In this document: piece after piece, positions 15,525 to 26,300 of the stretch
How the letters are laid out: each line of letters begins with the position of its first letter
Position numbering within the stretch: position 1 is the first letter of the stretch
From: CALDTK01 sp965215115
Lineage (GTDB): Bacteria > Bacteroidota > Bacteroidia > Chitinophagales > Saprospiraceae
Reading direction: 5' to 3'
Assembly (NCBI GenBank): GCA_965215115.1
Contig: OZ244050.1
Location: 806,001-870,000 of the forward strand
Length of the DNA stretch: 64,000 bases
Position numbers and translations under genes: made by a program
Notes under the pieces: model-generated
Database searches by the model: none
What the model saw: only the letters and a program-made list of their open reading frames with translations
What the model was told of the DNA's origin: nothing

Positions 15525-16922
15525 TCACCCCAACACCCACATCCACCCCGTCACCACGGCAATACTGATCAGGTTCAGCACGAAGCCCCGCCGCACCATG
15601 TACGCCACCGTCAGCTCGCCGCTCGCGAAGACGACCGCGTTCGGGCCCGTCGCCATCGGGAGCATGAAGGCGCAGCTGGCCGCGAGCGTCGCGCCGGCCA
15701 TCAGCGAGATCGGGTCGATCCCCGTCTGCTCCGCCATCGAGGCCAAAATCGGGAGGATCACCGAGGCCGTGGCCACGTTGCTCGTCACCTCCGTGAGGAA
15801 GTTGACGAACCCGACCACGAGCAGCAGGACGACGCCTTTCGGCAAAACCGCGATCACCGCCAGCTTGGTGCCGAGGTAGTCGGCCAGTCCGCTTTCGCTA
15901 AAACCCTCCGCGAGCGCCAGCCCCCCGGCGAACAGCAGCAGCACACCCCAGGGAATCTGCACGCCCTCCGCCCAGGTCATTATGCGCCCCCCCGGACCGC
16001 CGCCCGGCAGCGCAAACACCGCCGTGGCCCCGAGCACCGCGATGCCCGGATCGGTGAGCGGCAAAACGCCTTCGTACAGGGGTCGCGTCGACCACGCCAG
16101 CGCCATCGCCCCAAACACGATCGCCACCTTGCGCTCGTCGGCGCTCATGCGCCCCAGGCCCGCGTAGGCCCGCTGCACCATCCCGAGCGTCTCCGCGCCG
16201 TCGCGGCGGTGCAGGCCCGACACCCGCGACAGGTACAGGTACGTGCACGCGACCAGCACCACCGCCACCGGTCCGCCGTACTTGAGCCACTCCGCGAAAC
16301 CCAGGTTGTACCCGTAGCGGTCGAGCGCGATCGAGGCCATGATGCCGTTGGTGGGCGTCCCGAGGATGGTGGTGAGCCCGCCGATGCTCGCCGCGTAGGC
16401 CACGCCCAGCAGCAGCGGCAGCGCCGCCGAGCGCCCCTCGTCGTCGACGCCGAGGTAGCTCGCCGTGCCCAGCGCCAGCGGGATCATCATGACGGCCGTG
16501 GCCGTGTTCGACATCCACGCGCTCAGCACCGCCGTGGCCGCCATGAATCCTAGCAGCACCCGCGCCGGCGAGCCCCCGAGCCGCAGCACCACCCACAGCG
16601 CAATCCGCTCGTGGAGCCGCACCACCTCCATGGCGCGCGCCACGAGGAAGCCCCCGAGAAACAAGAACACCATCGGGTGCGCGTACGCCTCGGCCGTCTC
16701 GTTCGCGCCGAGGATCCCGAGCAGCGGGAAGGCCAGCGTCGGTACGAGCGCCGTGACCCCCATCGGCACCGCGTCGGTCACCCACCACAGCGACATCCAG
16801 AACGTGATCCCGAGCGCCAGCCTCGCCTCGACGCTCATGTCGGCCGGCCAGCCGCCGAGGTAAAGGAGTAGCGTGACGAGGGGCCCACTGACGAGGGCGA
16901 GGTTGGTGAGGCGGGCGGACAC
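15525..16922 (-). CDS. SLC13/DASS family sodium-coupled anion symporter
   Basis: Seen: 465 residues with about eleven hydrophobic segments. The two Ser-Asn-Thr-type substrate/sodium motifs of the DASS family are present: AWMSNTATAVMM (about residue 136) and TEVTSNVATAS (about 373), the latter with Val instead of Thr. TPTNGIM and MATGPNAVVFASG are family loops next to the re-entrant hairpins. Known role: sodium-dependent uptake of dicarboxylates or sulfate; the particular substrate cannot be read from the sequence. Downstream neighbour: a histidine kinase ending at 17021. Confidence 0.92.
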   Translation of the reverse strand: MSARLTNLALVSGPLVTLLLYLGGWPADMSVEARLALGITFWMSLWWVTDAVPMGVTALVPTLAFPLLGILGANETAEAYAHPMVFLFLGGFLVARAMEVVRLHERIALWVVLRLGGSPARVLLGFMAATAVLSAWMSNTATAVMMIPLALGTASYLGVDDEGRSAALPLLLGVAYAASIGGLTTILGTPTNGIMASIALDRYGYNLGFAEWLKYGGPVAVVLVACTYLYLSRVSGLHRRDGAETLGMVQRAYAGLGRMSADERKVAIVFGAMALAWSTRPLYEGVLPLTDPGIAVLGATAVFALPGGGPGGRIMTWAEGVQIPWGVLLLFAGGLALAEGFSESGLADYLGTKLAVIAVLPKGVVLLLVVGFVNFLTEVTSNVATASVILPILASMAEQTGIDPISLMAGATLAASCAFMLPMATGPNAVVFASGELTVAYMVRRGFVLNLISIAVVTGWMWVLG

Positions 16923-17020
16923 GGGGCGGAAGCTAGCGCATTAGCGTGCGTCGGGGGGAAGCGGCCCCGGGGGCGCGGTACGTAGTGACGGGGTCGCCCT
17001 ACGTTTGGCCACGGCGCGCA

Positions 17021-18634
17021 TCAGCCTTCCGGCAAAACCACGTGCACCGTCGTCCCGACGCCCTCCGCGGACGTGAGCGAGACGCGCCCGCCGACCCCGG
17101 CCACGATCCGGCGCGCGAGCGGGAGCCCGAGCCCGGCCCCCGAATACACCTCGCGGGCGTGCAGGCGCTGGAACATCCCGAAGACGCGCTCGAGGTAGTC
17201 CGCGGCGATCCCGATGCCGTTGTCGGCGATCTCCACGTGGACGTAGCCATCGGCGGCCACGTGCGCGCGGCACGTGAGCCGCGGCTCGCGCGTGCCGTCG
17301 TGGTAGGTGAGGGCGTTGCGGACGAGCTCCCCGAACAGCGACCGCATCCGCTCCGGGTTCGCGGCCACGCTCAGGCCCTCGGTCTGGTCGGAGTGCAGGG
17401 AGTCCTCGGTCGCGAGGGCCGCTGCGGCGGCGATGCAGCCGTGGTGCGCGAGGGCCTCGTTGGTCGCCAGCGACGCGCTTTGCGCGCGGAGGGCCTCGCG
17501 CCACAGTTGCGCCACGGGGATCGACTGTATCGTGAGGGCATCCGCGTCCGCGGCGCCGGTGCGCTGGTAGACCAGGAGTTTCTCCAGCAGCCGGTGCATG
17601 TCCTCGCAGGAGTTCTCGACGAAGGCCAGGTCGGCGATCAGGGTGGCGTGGGGAGCGGGATGAAGGGTTGAAGGTCGAGGGGGCGAGTGTTGGAGGGGGG
17701 AGTGCCGATGGGCCGGGGCGGCAGCTTCCGCATTGCGTTCCGCGGTCGACGGCCCGGAGATCACCGGGCCCGAGGTCGGTTCGTGTAGCGCTGCTGGACG
17801 CTTCGCCGTGAGTTCGCGGCGCAGGAGTTGCGAGAAGGAGCGGATGGTGCGGATGGGCTCCTTGAGGTCGTGCGAGGCGGCGTTGGCGAAGTGCTCGAGC
17901 TGCTCGTGGGTGGCGGCGAGCTCGGCCTGGAGGCGGCGCTGCTGCAGGACCGAGGCCTGGATGTCGTTATTGGTTTTGGCGAAAGCCGCCGAACCGGCCG
18001 CCATCTCGTCGGTGAGCGCGCGCGACTGCGCCACCTGCTCGGCGAGGCGATCGGCGTAGTCCTGACTGATGAGCCGGACGCGGTGACCGAGTTCGTGGAA
18101 GAGCGCCGTGAGGAAGGTGCTCAGCGCGCCGACGGCGACGCAGTGGATCGTGGTGACGTAGTTGTACGCCGGGCCTTCGGGGACGATTGCCTCCCCTATC
18201 GAGGCGAGGTAGAGCACGTACGCGAAGCGCGCGACCACCAGCCCCAGCAGCCCGGCGCGCCAGGCCTTCGAGACCTCGGTGCAGAGGACGACGACGACCA
18301 GGGGCACGAAGAGCGTGAGCGTGGCGACGTTGGGGTAGACGTGCGTGATGGCCGTGAGCGTGAGCCATACCGCGATCGCGAGCACCCGGTCGCAGGTGTG
18401 CCGCCGCGCCGGGGTGAGGGCCAGCAGACACGCGAGACTCACGGCCAGCAGGAGGGCGATGCACGCGAGGATGCCGGGGGGCTCGGCGGAGTACACCGAG
18501 AGCCCCCCGAAGCCGACCCCGGTGACCAGCACCACCTTGGCGACCGTGCGCGTGATGGACAGGCGCGCGCGCTCGAGGCGTTGTAGGCTGTGCCCCTCGG
18601 GCGTAGGCGTATGCAGTACGGCAGTCGTGGTCAT
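17021..18634 (-). CDS. Membrane histidine kinase (second of a tandem pair)
   Basis: Seen: 537 residues from ATG 18634, overlapping the upstream kinase stop as ATGA. About six transmembrane segments occupy residues 30-190, then a coiled-coil linker (about 195-245). The H-box is ASHDLKEPIRTIRSFSQLL with its phospho-acceptor His near residue 254. An unusual Pro/His/Ser-rich insert of about 50 residues (PTSGPVISGPS..., HRHSPLQHSPPRPST) follows within the dimerisation hairpin. An HATPase domain has an N-box-like LFGELVRNALTYHDG, EIADNGIGI and GAGLGLPLARRI. No response regulator is adjacent, so its target is unknown. Confidence 0.9.
   Translation of the reverse strand: MTTTAVLHTPTPEGHSLQRLERARLSITRTVAKVVLVTGVGFGGLSVYSAEPPGILACIALLLAVSLACLLALTPARRHTCDRVLAIAVWLTLTAITHVYPNVATLTLFVPLVVVVLCTEVSKAWRAGLLGLVVARFAYVLYLASIGEAIVPEGPAYNYVTTIHCVAVGALSTFLTALFHELGHRVRLISQDYADRLAEQVAQSRALTDEMAAGSAAFAKTNNDIQASVLQQRRLQAELAATHEQLEHFANAASHDLKEPIRTIRSFSQLLRRELTAKRPAALHEPTSGPVISGPSTAERNAEAAAPAHRHSPLQHSPPRPSTLHPAPHATLIADLAFVENSCEDMHRLLEKLLVYQRTGAADADALTIQSIPVAQLWREALRAQSASLATNEALAHHGCIAAAAALATEDSLHSDQTEGLSVAANPERMRSLFGELVRNALTYHDGTREPRLTCRAHVAADGYVHVEIADNGIGIAADYLERVFGMFQRLHAREVYSGAGLGLPLARRIVAGVGGRVSLTSAEGVGTTVHVVLPEG
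17644..17706. repeat. Degenerate GC-rich repeat inside the kinase dimerisation hairpin
   Basis: Alternating gggga/gggtt/gagggg units encode the HSPLQHSPPRPSTLHPAPH insert. It resembles the PSTPH/HPAPRTP-encoding repeats at 6191-6234, 10295-10362 and 61812-61879, but is more diverged. Confidence 0.5.
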
Positions 18635-20052
18635 ACGGTGCGGGCTTGGCGGGAGGGGGACTGGCGGGGGGGCGCGGCCTGGGCGTAGGTCTCGGTGTCG
18701 TGAGCGAGGATGATCTTGCCCGGGAGCCGCAGGTAGAAGGTGCTGCCCTCGCCGAGGGCGCTGGTTACGTCGAGGCGCGCGCCGTGGCGCTGGGCGATGC
18801 GGCGGCACAGCGCCAGGCCGACGCCGCTGCCCTCGGACTCGCCGCCGGCCGCGCCGCGGTCGAAGAGCCCGAACACGGCGTCGAGCAGGTGCGGGGCGAT
18901 GCCCCGGCCGTTGTCCCCGACGGTGACCACGACGTTGCCGTCGGCATCGGCGCGCCAGGCGATAGACACGTGCGGCACGACGCCCGCGCGGGTGAACTTG
19001 AGGGCGTTGCCGAGGAGGTTTTGGAAGAGCTGCAGCAGCGGCGTGGCGTGCCCGAGGACGGTCGGGAGGCCCTCGGCGACCTCGACGCGGGCGCCCTGGC
19101 GCGCGGCGAGGTCGGCGAGGTTGCGGCGCGCCTCGGCGACGACGGTGGCGAGGGCCACGGGTTTCGGGTGCGCGCGGGTGGCGTGGAGGCTGTGCTCGAG
19201 CAAGTCGTCGAGCATGCGCGCCATGCGGCGCCCGGCGTCCTCGATGAAGTCGACGAACTGCGTGGCCCGGGGAGAGACCCCGGCCCTGGCCATCCGCCGG
19301 GCGATGAGTTGGTTGAAGGACACGATCGAGCGCAGGGGCTCGCGCAGGTCGTGGTGCATGGCCTGGATGAGGTGTCGCTCGTCCTGGCGGCGCTGCGTGA
19401 GGGTCGCGGTGACGGCGGTCTCGTGGGCGAGCTCGCGCCCGAGGCGTTCGTGCGCGGCGGCGAGCCCGAGGTGGAGCCACCGCAGGGCCTCCTGGCGCTC
19501 GTGGAGGGCTTCGGTCTCGGCGGCGAGGGCGCGCTCGGCCCCGGCGATCCGCAGGGCGATCGCGTCCTGGTGCGCGATCGAGCGCCCGAGCAGGGCCGCG
19601 CACTGCTGGAAGGTCATCACGATGGACAGCCCGAAGCTAAGGTAGTCGGGCGTGTGGCACGGCCCCACGGCCGCGGGCACGAGCCACAGGCCCGCCGCCC
19701 CGAGGAGCGTCGCGACCAGGAGGTTGCGAGGGCGCGTACAGTAGATCAGGGAGCTCAGGCAGAAGCAGATGAACAGGGCGGCCGGCGGTGGCCCCGCGGG
19801 CACCACGGCCACGGCGGTGTAGTAACACGCGAGCGTGAAGGCCAGACCGCTCGTCTCGCGGTGGCACTCGGGTACGCCCGCGACCGCGACGTAGTACGCG
19901 CCACACAGCGCGAGGACCAACGTCATCCCGACGCAGGTCACGGCGTCGCCGTACCAGAAGGCCAGCGCGTAGTGGCAAGCCGCGAGGTAGGCCATCGAGA
20001 GCGTCAACAGGCGGTAGAACTTGAGTGGCTTCGCGGTTTCCCTCCGTGGCAT
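18631..20052 (-). CDS. Membrane histidine kinase (first of a tandem pair)
   Basis: Seen: 473 residues from ATG 20052; in-frame ATGs at 20091 and 20106 would add a non-conserved hydrophilic stretch. Residues about 12-150 contain four or five transmembrane segments. A long coiled coil follows (about 165-225). The H-box is MHHDLREPLRSIVSFNQLI (His near 232). HATPase motifs are LFQNLLGNALKFTRAG, VGDNGRGIAP and GSGVGLALCRRI. The architecture parallels the next gene, which it overlaps by 4 bp, so the two are probably co-translated and may heterodimerise (inference). There is no periplasmic sensor domain and no nearby response regulator. The 20053-20315 gap to the divergent adhesin gene shows no clear promoter. 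Confidence 0.9.
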   Translation of the reverse strand: MPRRETAKPLKFYRLLTLSMAYLAACHYALAFWYGDAVTCVGMTLVLALCGAYYVAVAGVPECHRETSGLAFTLACYYTAVAVVPAGPPPAALFICFCLSSLIYCTRPRNLLVATLLGAAGLWLVPAAVGPCHTPDYLSFGLSIVMTFQQCAALLGRSIAHQDAIALRIAGAERALAAETEALHERQEALRWLHLGLAAAHERLGRELAHETAVTATLTQRRQDERHLIQAMHHDLREPLRSIVSFNQLIARRMARAGVSPRATQFVDFIEDAGRRMARMLDDLLEHSLHATRAHPKPVALATVVAEARRNLADLAARQGARVEVAEGLPTVLGHATPLLQLFQNLLGNALKFTRAGVVPHVSIAWRADADGNVVVTVGDNGRGIAPHLLDAVFGLFDRGAAGGESEGSGVGLALCRRIAQRHGARLDVTSALGEGSTFYLRLPGKIILAHDTETYAQAAPPRQSPSRQARTV

Positions 20053-20315
20053 AGGAAAAGGGGATGAGCGAGGATTGTGCCAAGCCTTCATATTACAAAG
20101 TGGCACATATGTTGCTCGGGAGGCCCCGGACGTGTCGACCCCCCGCAGACCTGTCTCCGCTGGCGATAGCTAGGGCTGCTTCGGGTCGACTCGCCTCCGG
20201 GGGCGCCGCCGCGATTTAGGTCGCGGGAGTGCGTCACCGTCACGCTCCCCAGCCGTGAGACTCGAAGGATTCCGCCGTGCCGTGAGGCCCGCGCGGGACG
20301 GACAAGCCCCCCTGC

Positions 20316-23300
20316 ATGAACTCGGTATCTACCCTTGGTTTTGGCGAAAGCCGCGACCTCCCCGCACGTACGCGTCCGCAGTCCCTGGTGCTGCTCGCGC
20401 TCGCGGGCCTTTTGTCGTTGTGCCACACGGCGCTGCGCGCGCAGGTCTTCATCGACGGTACGCCTACCTCGGCGGCGGCCAACTCGGTCAACACCTGCGA
20501 GGCCGCTCCGGCGGGGGTCTTCAACGTGGCGTGGAAGGCGACGGGCACGGCCACCAACCCGCGGATCACCGTCAAGGTCCCCGGTGGGGTAAGTCTGCTG
20601 AGTGCCGTCGCCGCGGCCGGCACCCGGACCATCACCGCGACCCAGGCCGGGGGCGCGGGCACCCTCATCACGCTCAGCATCTCCGGGCCGCTGGCCGCCA
20701 ACGAGACCGGGAGCGTCGACTTCAAGCTGACCTACACCTGCAACGCCATCGCGGGCTTTACGGCGCCCAACGTGGCGAACCTGGAGTTCACGCCCCTCAG
20801 CAACGAAAACACCGTCAGTCCCAAGGCCAGCGTCGCGATCGGGAACACGATGTCGATCCCGGTGGTGCAGCTCAACGCCGGCACCAACGGCACCTACACC
20901 ACCGCCAAGCGCAACGTGCCCTTCGGGCGCACCTTCGTCATCAAGCAGACCGGGCAGAAGTCGAAGCTCTACTCCTTCCAGCTGTGCATGACCTACGACG
21001 CCAACCAGGCGATCGCGAACCGCAGGATCACCGCCGGCCCCAGCAGCGTCACCCTGCCGGCACCGCCGGCCGCCGCGACGCAGCAGTGCCTCACCATCAG
21101 CCAGGCCCTCTACCCGAGCCTGCCGTGGCCCTTCAAGAGCGACGGCACCGACGACGTCTGGACCTACGGCGAGGACCTCACCGTCACCGCCTGCGGCTCG
21201 ACCTACGGCACGCAGGTGACGGCCAACTACGGCTGCGGGACGGCCCCGTGCCAGACGGTGGCGAACTACAACATGACTGTCGCCGTCGACGCGAATCTGC
21301 GGCCGCAGGCGACCAGCGGGCTCTCGGTGACGCCGGTCAACACCAACTGCCTCTCCGACGGCTACACCGCCCTCGCGACCCACACCCTCACCGCGGGCGA
21401 GTTCACCAACCTCACGATCCGCCCGATCGCCGACGGGCAGAACCTCTACGTCGACCGGACCACCATCCGCTACCGCCTCAACGGCGGGGCCTGGACCAAC
21501 GTGCCCTCGGCGAGCCTCACTTCGGTGACCAACTCGACGGGCTGTAACCCGAACGGCATCCGCGAGGCGAGATTCGCGACCGGGCTCAACGTCGACGCGA
21601 AGGCCGCCAACCACACCCTCGAGGTCGAGTACCGCCTGCGGATGTGCTGCCCGGCGGCGGGGGCGTGCAATACGTCACTCAAGGACCTGCTCGGCACGCG
21701 GCACCTCCTCGAGGTCCAGGACCACTGCGCGGCCAACTTCACGTTTACCGCGCAACGCCCCAATCAGTCGATCGCCGCCTCGACCTCCGACCAGGTGCCG
21801 GGCTACCTCGCCGACGGGCAGACGGGCACGTGGCGCCACGACATCAACGCGCTCGGCAACCTCGATGCCCTCCCGGGGAGCTTCCAGGTGTGCGCCAACT
21901 TTACGGTCGACCCGAAGATCGTCGTCGCGGTGGCCAGCGGGCTGCGGTGGCACGACGCGAGTGGGGCCTCGAGCCAGACGGCCCCCATCACCAACCTCGG
22001 CGGGGGCAACTACCAGGCCTGCTTCACGAATCGGTTCTGGCGGGGTGGGGGCTCGAAGCTCTACTACGATGCGACCTACACCTGCGCCCCGGCGGCCTGC
22101 GGGCAGACGGTGGCCTCGTCGATGAAGGTGGGGGTGCGCTTCGGGACGGCCGCCTGCGCGGAGAACGCCGCTGGGTCGGGGGCCTGCGTGTTCGCCTTCC
22201 TCTGCGAGGACGGCACCACGACCCTCGGGGACCAGTGCTGCCCGGGGGGCAGTGGCTGCAACGGGATCACGCACACGGGCATCACCGTCGAGCGAGCGTG
22301 TTTCGGGGCCTGGGACGCCAACAACGACGGCACCCCCGACGGCACGACGCGCCCGGCCGGCGTCCGCGCCGAGCGCGCGATGCAGGGCGACGAACTCGCG
22401 TTCCGGGCCAGCGGCCGCGTCAACGCCCCTTCCATCACGCCCGTCAACGACGTCTACTTCGAGCTCGGGTTCCCGACCGCGCACGAGATCGGCTCCGGGG
22501 CCACCTTCACGGTCCAGGACGTGAGCGCGGGCGCGACCTACACCTGCACGGCGCTGAACGTTTTCGCGGTCACGCCGACGAAGACCGTCTACCACCTCAC
22601 CGCCAAGCTCCTGCGCGGGTGCGGGACCTTCCCCGCGGACTTCGCCTTCGAGGACGGGGACCTCCTCACGCTCGACGGCACCTTCGTCAACCTCGACAAC
22701 GCGAGCTGTGGCGTCAAGCAGGTCGACATCACGGCCGAGTGGTACGCCGACCTCTCGAAACAGGGCGGTTCGGCGCGCGCGCGCTGTAATCTCCCGCTCC
22801 CGATCGCGTACTCGCAGGTGGGCTACACGTGGACCTCGACCTGGGACAGCCAAGGCGCGTACGGGTGCGTAGGCGCGCGCTTCGACTACCGCGTCACCTT
22901 CTGCATCGGCGGCGGCGCCAGCGGCACCGACCCCTTCCCGTACGAGGTCCGGACCTTCGGCCGGCCCCAGCGCTCGGGCCTCAAGGTGCCCGACGGCCTC
23001 CGGCTCGCCAACGTCGTGTTGGAGTACTACAACCAGACCCTGGTCCAGGGCACGAGCGAGAACCTGCCGGGCAACTTCAACGCGAACGCCTTCACGTCGG
23101 TCGTCGACGGGTACGCCGTGCTCGACTACGAGAGCCTCTTCGACGCACGCTTCGCGGGCCGCGCCCCGAACGGCGGCTACCAGTTCAAGGTCCGCGGCGA
23201 GTTCGAGGGCACGTGCGCCTCGGGGCCGAGCAAGGCCGCGTGGTACTTCGAGGCCGAGAAGGACTTCTGCGCCCCGACCCTCACCGACGGCACCTACCGC

Positions 23301-26300
23301 GCCGCCGAGACCCGTCCCGACAACCTCCCGATCTCCCCGCCACGCTTCGCCCCCGAGGCCACCGCCGCGGAGCGCAACATCTTCCCGACCGACCCGCAGG
23401 CCAACTGGACCTTCCGCATCGCCGAGAAGAACAACCGCTCGGCCAACCAGGTCTGGCTCATGGCCAAGAGCAAGTCCGGGGCCGTGATCCCGCTCCAGGT
23501 CCGGGCCAACGGCACGCTCGTCAATCCGGTCAAGGGCATCTACCAGCTCGGGAGCCGCGGCGCCAACTCGACGACGACCATTCAGCTGAAGGCCGACTAC
23601 AAGCTCTGCCCGAAGGACTCCATCCGCGTCTACGTCGGGTGGGACTGCTCCGGCTACCCGGCCAGCGACCAGCAGGTGCTCCAGGGGGGCCTGCCGTGCC
23701 CCGTCGAGACGCTCGACCTCTACCTCACGCCAAAGAAGCCCGACATCCAGCAGGCCATCATCGTGGCGCCCCCGGCGGAGGTGCTCGCGTGCACGTCGTT
23801 CGACTACCAGCTCGAGGTCAAGAACGTCACCGACGCGGTGCTCTACGAGCCGAAGTTCGAGCTCTACCTCCCGTACACCTCCGGGGTCGAGATCGACCCC
23901 GCCACGGCGCTCGCGTGCTACCCGTGCAGCAGCACGCCCGCGGCGGGGGCCTTCACGCACGCCCTCCACGCCCCCACCGAGGTCATCATCACGCCCCTGG
24001 GCGTCAAGTACATCTGGGACCTCGAGGCCCGGATCCCGGCCTTCAACTTCGCGGCTAAGAAGGGCTGGCCGGGCTCCCTGAGCGCCAACGCCGACTCCAC
24101 GCGGATCGGGGTGAAGTTTAGGGCCAAGACCAACTGCAACCACGTCGGCGGGGACTTCCTCAACTTCGTCGCCAAGGGACACAACTACTGCGGCGACCGC
24201 GCCGAGTCCATCCTCCGCAACGGCGCCCCGCTCTTCATCCAGGGCGTGCCCCGCGGCTACAACGGCGTCCACGTCATCGACGAGCCCGCGCCCATCAACG
24301 GCTGCGCCAACGGCGCGGCGCAGCGGCTCCAGGGCAGCTTCCTGTTCCTCGCCGACACCGACGGCCTCGACACCCTCGTCATTGCCCTTCCGCCGGGGCT
24401 CACCTACCGCGCGCTCAACTTCAACCCCGCCCACCTCGTCGGCCCGCCGCGCGTCAGGCGCCGCGGCCCGGTCGGGGGCACGAGCTTCGACGAGGTCCGA
24501 ATCCGCGTGGCCCCGGGCCTTAAGTCCGCCACGACGATCCCGTGGGAGGTCGAGGTCAACGTCGACCAGGCGGCCGTGCTGTGCGCCGAGCCGAACGCCC
24601 TCTACGTGCGGACGGTGCGCTCGGCCACGGTCACCTGCAACGGCACGCCGTGCGCCAGCGCGGTGGCCAACTCGACGGCCTACCCGCCGCCGCTCATCAG
24701 GATCAAGACCGACTCCATCCGCATCGACGAGTTCAAAGTCTCGGCCAACTGCGCGATGAACGTCGTGACCGTCGACCGGATCAGGATCACGAACGTGGGC
24801 CTGTTCGACCTCACCTCCGACGTCCAGGTCGACTTCTACCACGACGCCGACAACTCGTTTACCTACACCCCGGGCGATGTCCTCGTCGGGAGCACGACCC
24901 TCCCGCAGAACCTCGCCCGCGGCGCGGGCGCCTCCGCGACGGCCGGCCCCTTCACCGTCGACGCCACCCGGAGCTGTAAGCTCATCGCCGTGGCCAAGGG
25001 CTGCAACTGCTACCCCGTCCAGGCCTACGCCAACTCGATCCGCAGCGACAACGCCGGGCCCGACCGGGCCGGCTGCGCCAACTCCACATTCACCGTCGGC
25101 TGCGGGGCCGACCTGCGGCCGAAGGGCTTCACGTACCAGTGGTTCGGCCTCAACGGCGCCCCGACCGCCGGCATCGCCGACGCCGCCAACCCCAACACGA
25201 GCATCTCCTTCACCAACTTCTCGGAGACGGCCGCCAAGCTCAACTACGTCCTCGTCACCACGCACCCCGCCGGGGCCTGCAACTCGGTCGACACCGTACA
25301 GCTCACCTTCGCGGGCACGAAGCCCCTCGTCGGCAACACCCTCACCATCTGCCCCGGCGCCACCGGGAGCCTCGCCGGCCCGCAGGGCTTCTTCGACTAC
25401 CAGTGGAGCCCGACCACGGGCCTCGACAACCCCCTGAGCCCGACCACGCAGGTCACCGCCCCCACGGGCGCCATCGACTACACCCTCACCTACAAGACCC
25501 TCGAGGGCTGCGGCGGGGTCTACCGCCAGAAGGTCCGCGGGGCCACCTGCACCGACCTCGAGCTCACCAAGCGCATCGCCTCCGCGCCGACCGGGGTCAA
25601 CTCCGTGGTCACCTACGAGATCGAGGTCGTCAACAAAGGACCGAACGGTGCCTCCGGGGTGCTCGTCTCGGACACGCTTCCGCAAAACCTGGCCTTCCTC
25701 AGCGCCGAGCCCACCGGACAGTACAACCCCGCCACCGCGACCTGGACCATCCCCGGCATTTTGCTGCCGGACGACCGCGTGAAGCTGACCATGTACGCCC
25801 GGGTCACCAAGCCGGGCATCGCCTACAACGTCGCCGAGATCCGCCGGATCAACGAGGGTGACACCGACTCGACCCCCGGCAACAACAAGCCCGGCGAGGA
25901 CGACCAGCAGGGCGTCTGCACGCAGGCCCCCCTCGCGCTCGAGTGCCGCCAGACGCGCCGCGTCGGCGTGCCGAAACACTTCACGAGCTACCAGTGGTTC
26001 CGCGACGGGACCGCCATCGCCGGGGCGACCAAGGACAGCCTCGACGTGTCGCTAGCCGGCACCTACACCGTCAAGGTCAACGGCGGCCAGGACCCCTACG
26101 GCGTGGCCTGCCCGCTCGTGGTCACGAAGGCGCCCTGCGCCAGCCTCGGGGACTTCGTCTGGGCGGACCTCAACGCCAACGGCCAGCAGGACGCCGGTGA
26201 GCCCGGCCTGGCCAACGTCAGGGTGTACCTCTTCGACGCGACCACGGGCCTCAAGTTCGACTCGGCCGTCACGTCGGGCACGGGCGCGTACGTTTTCACG

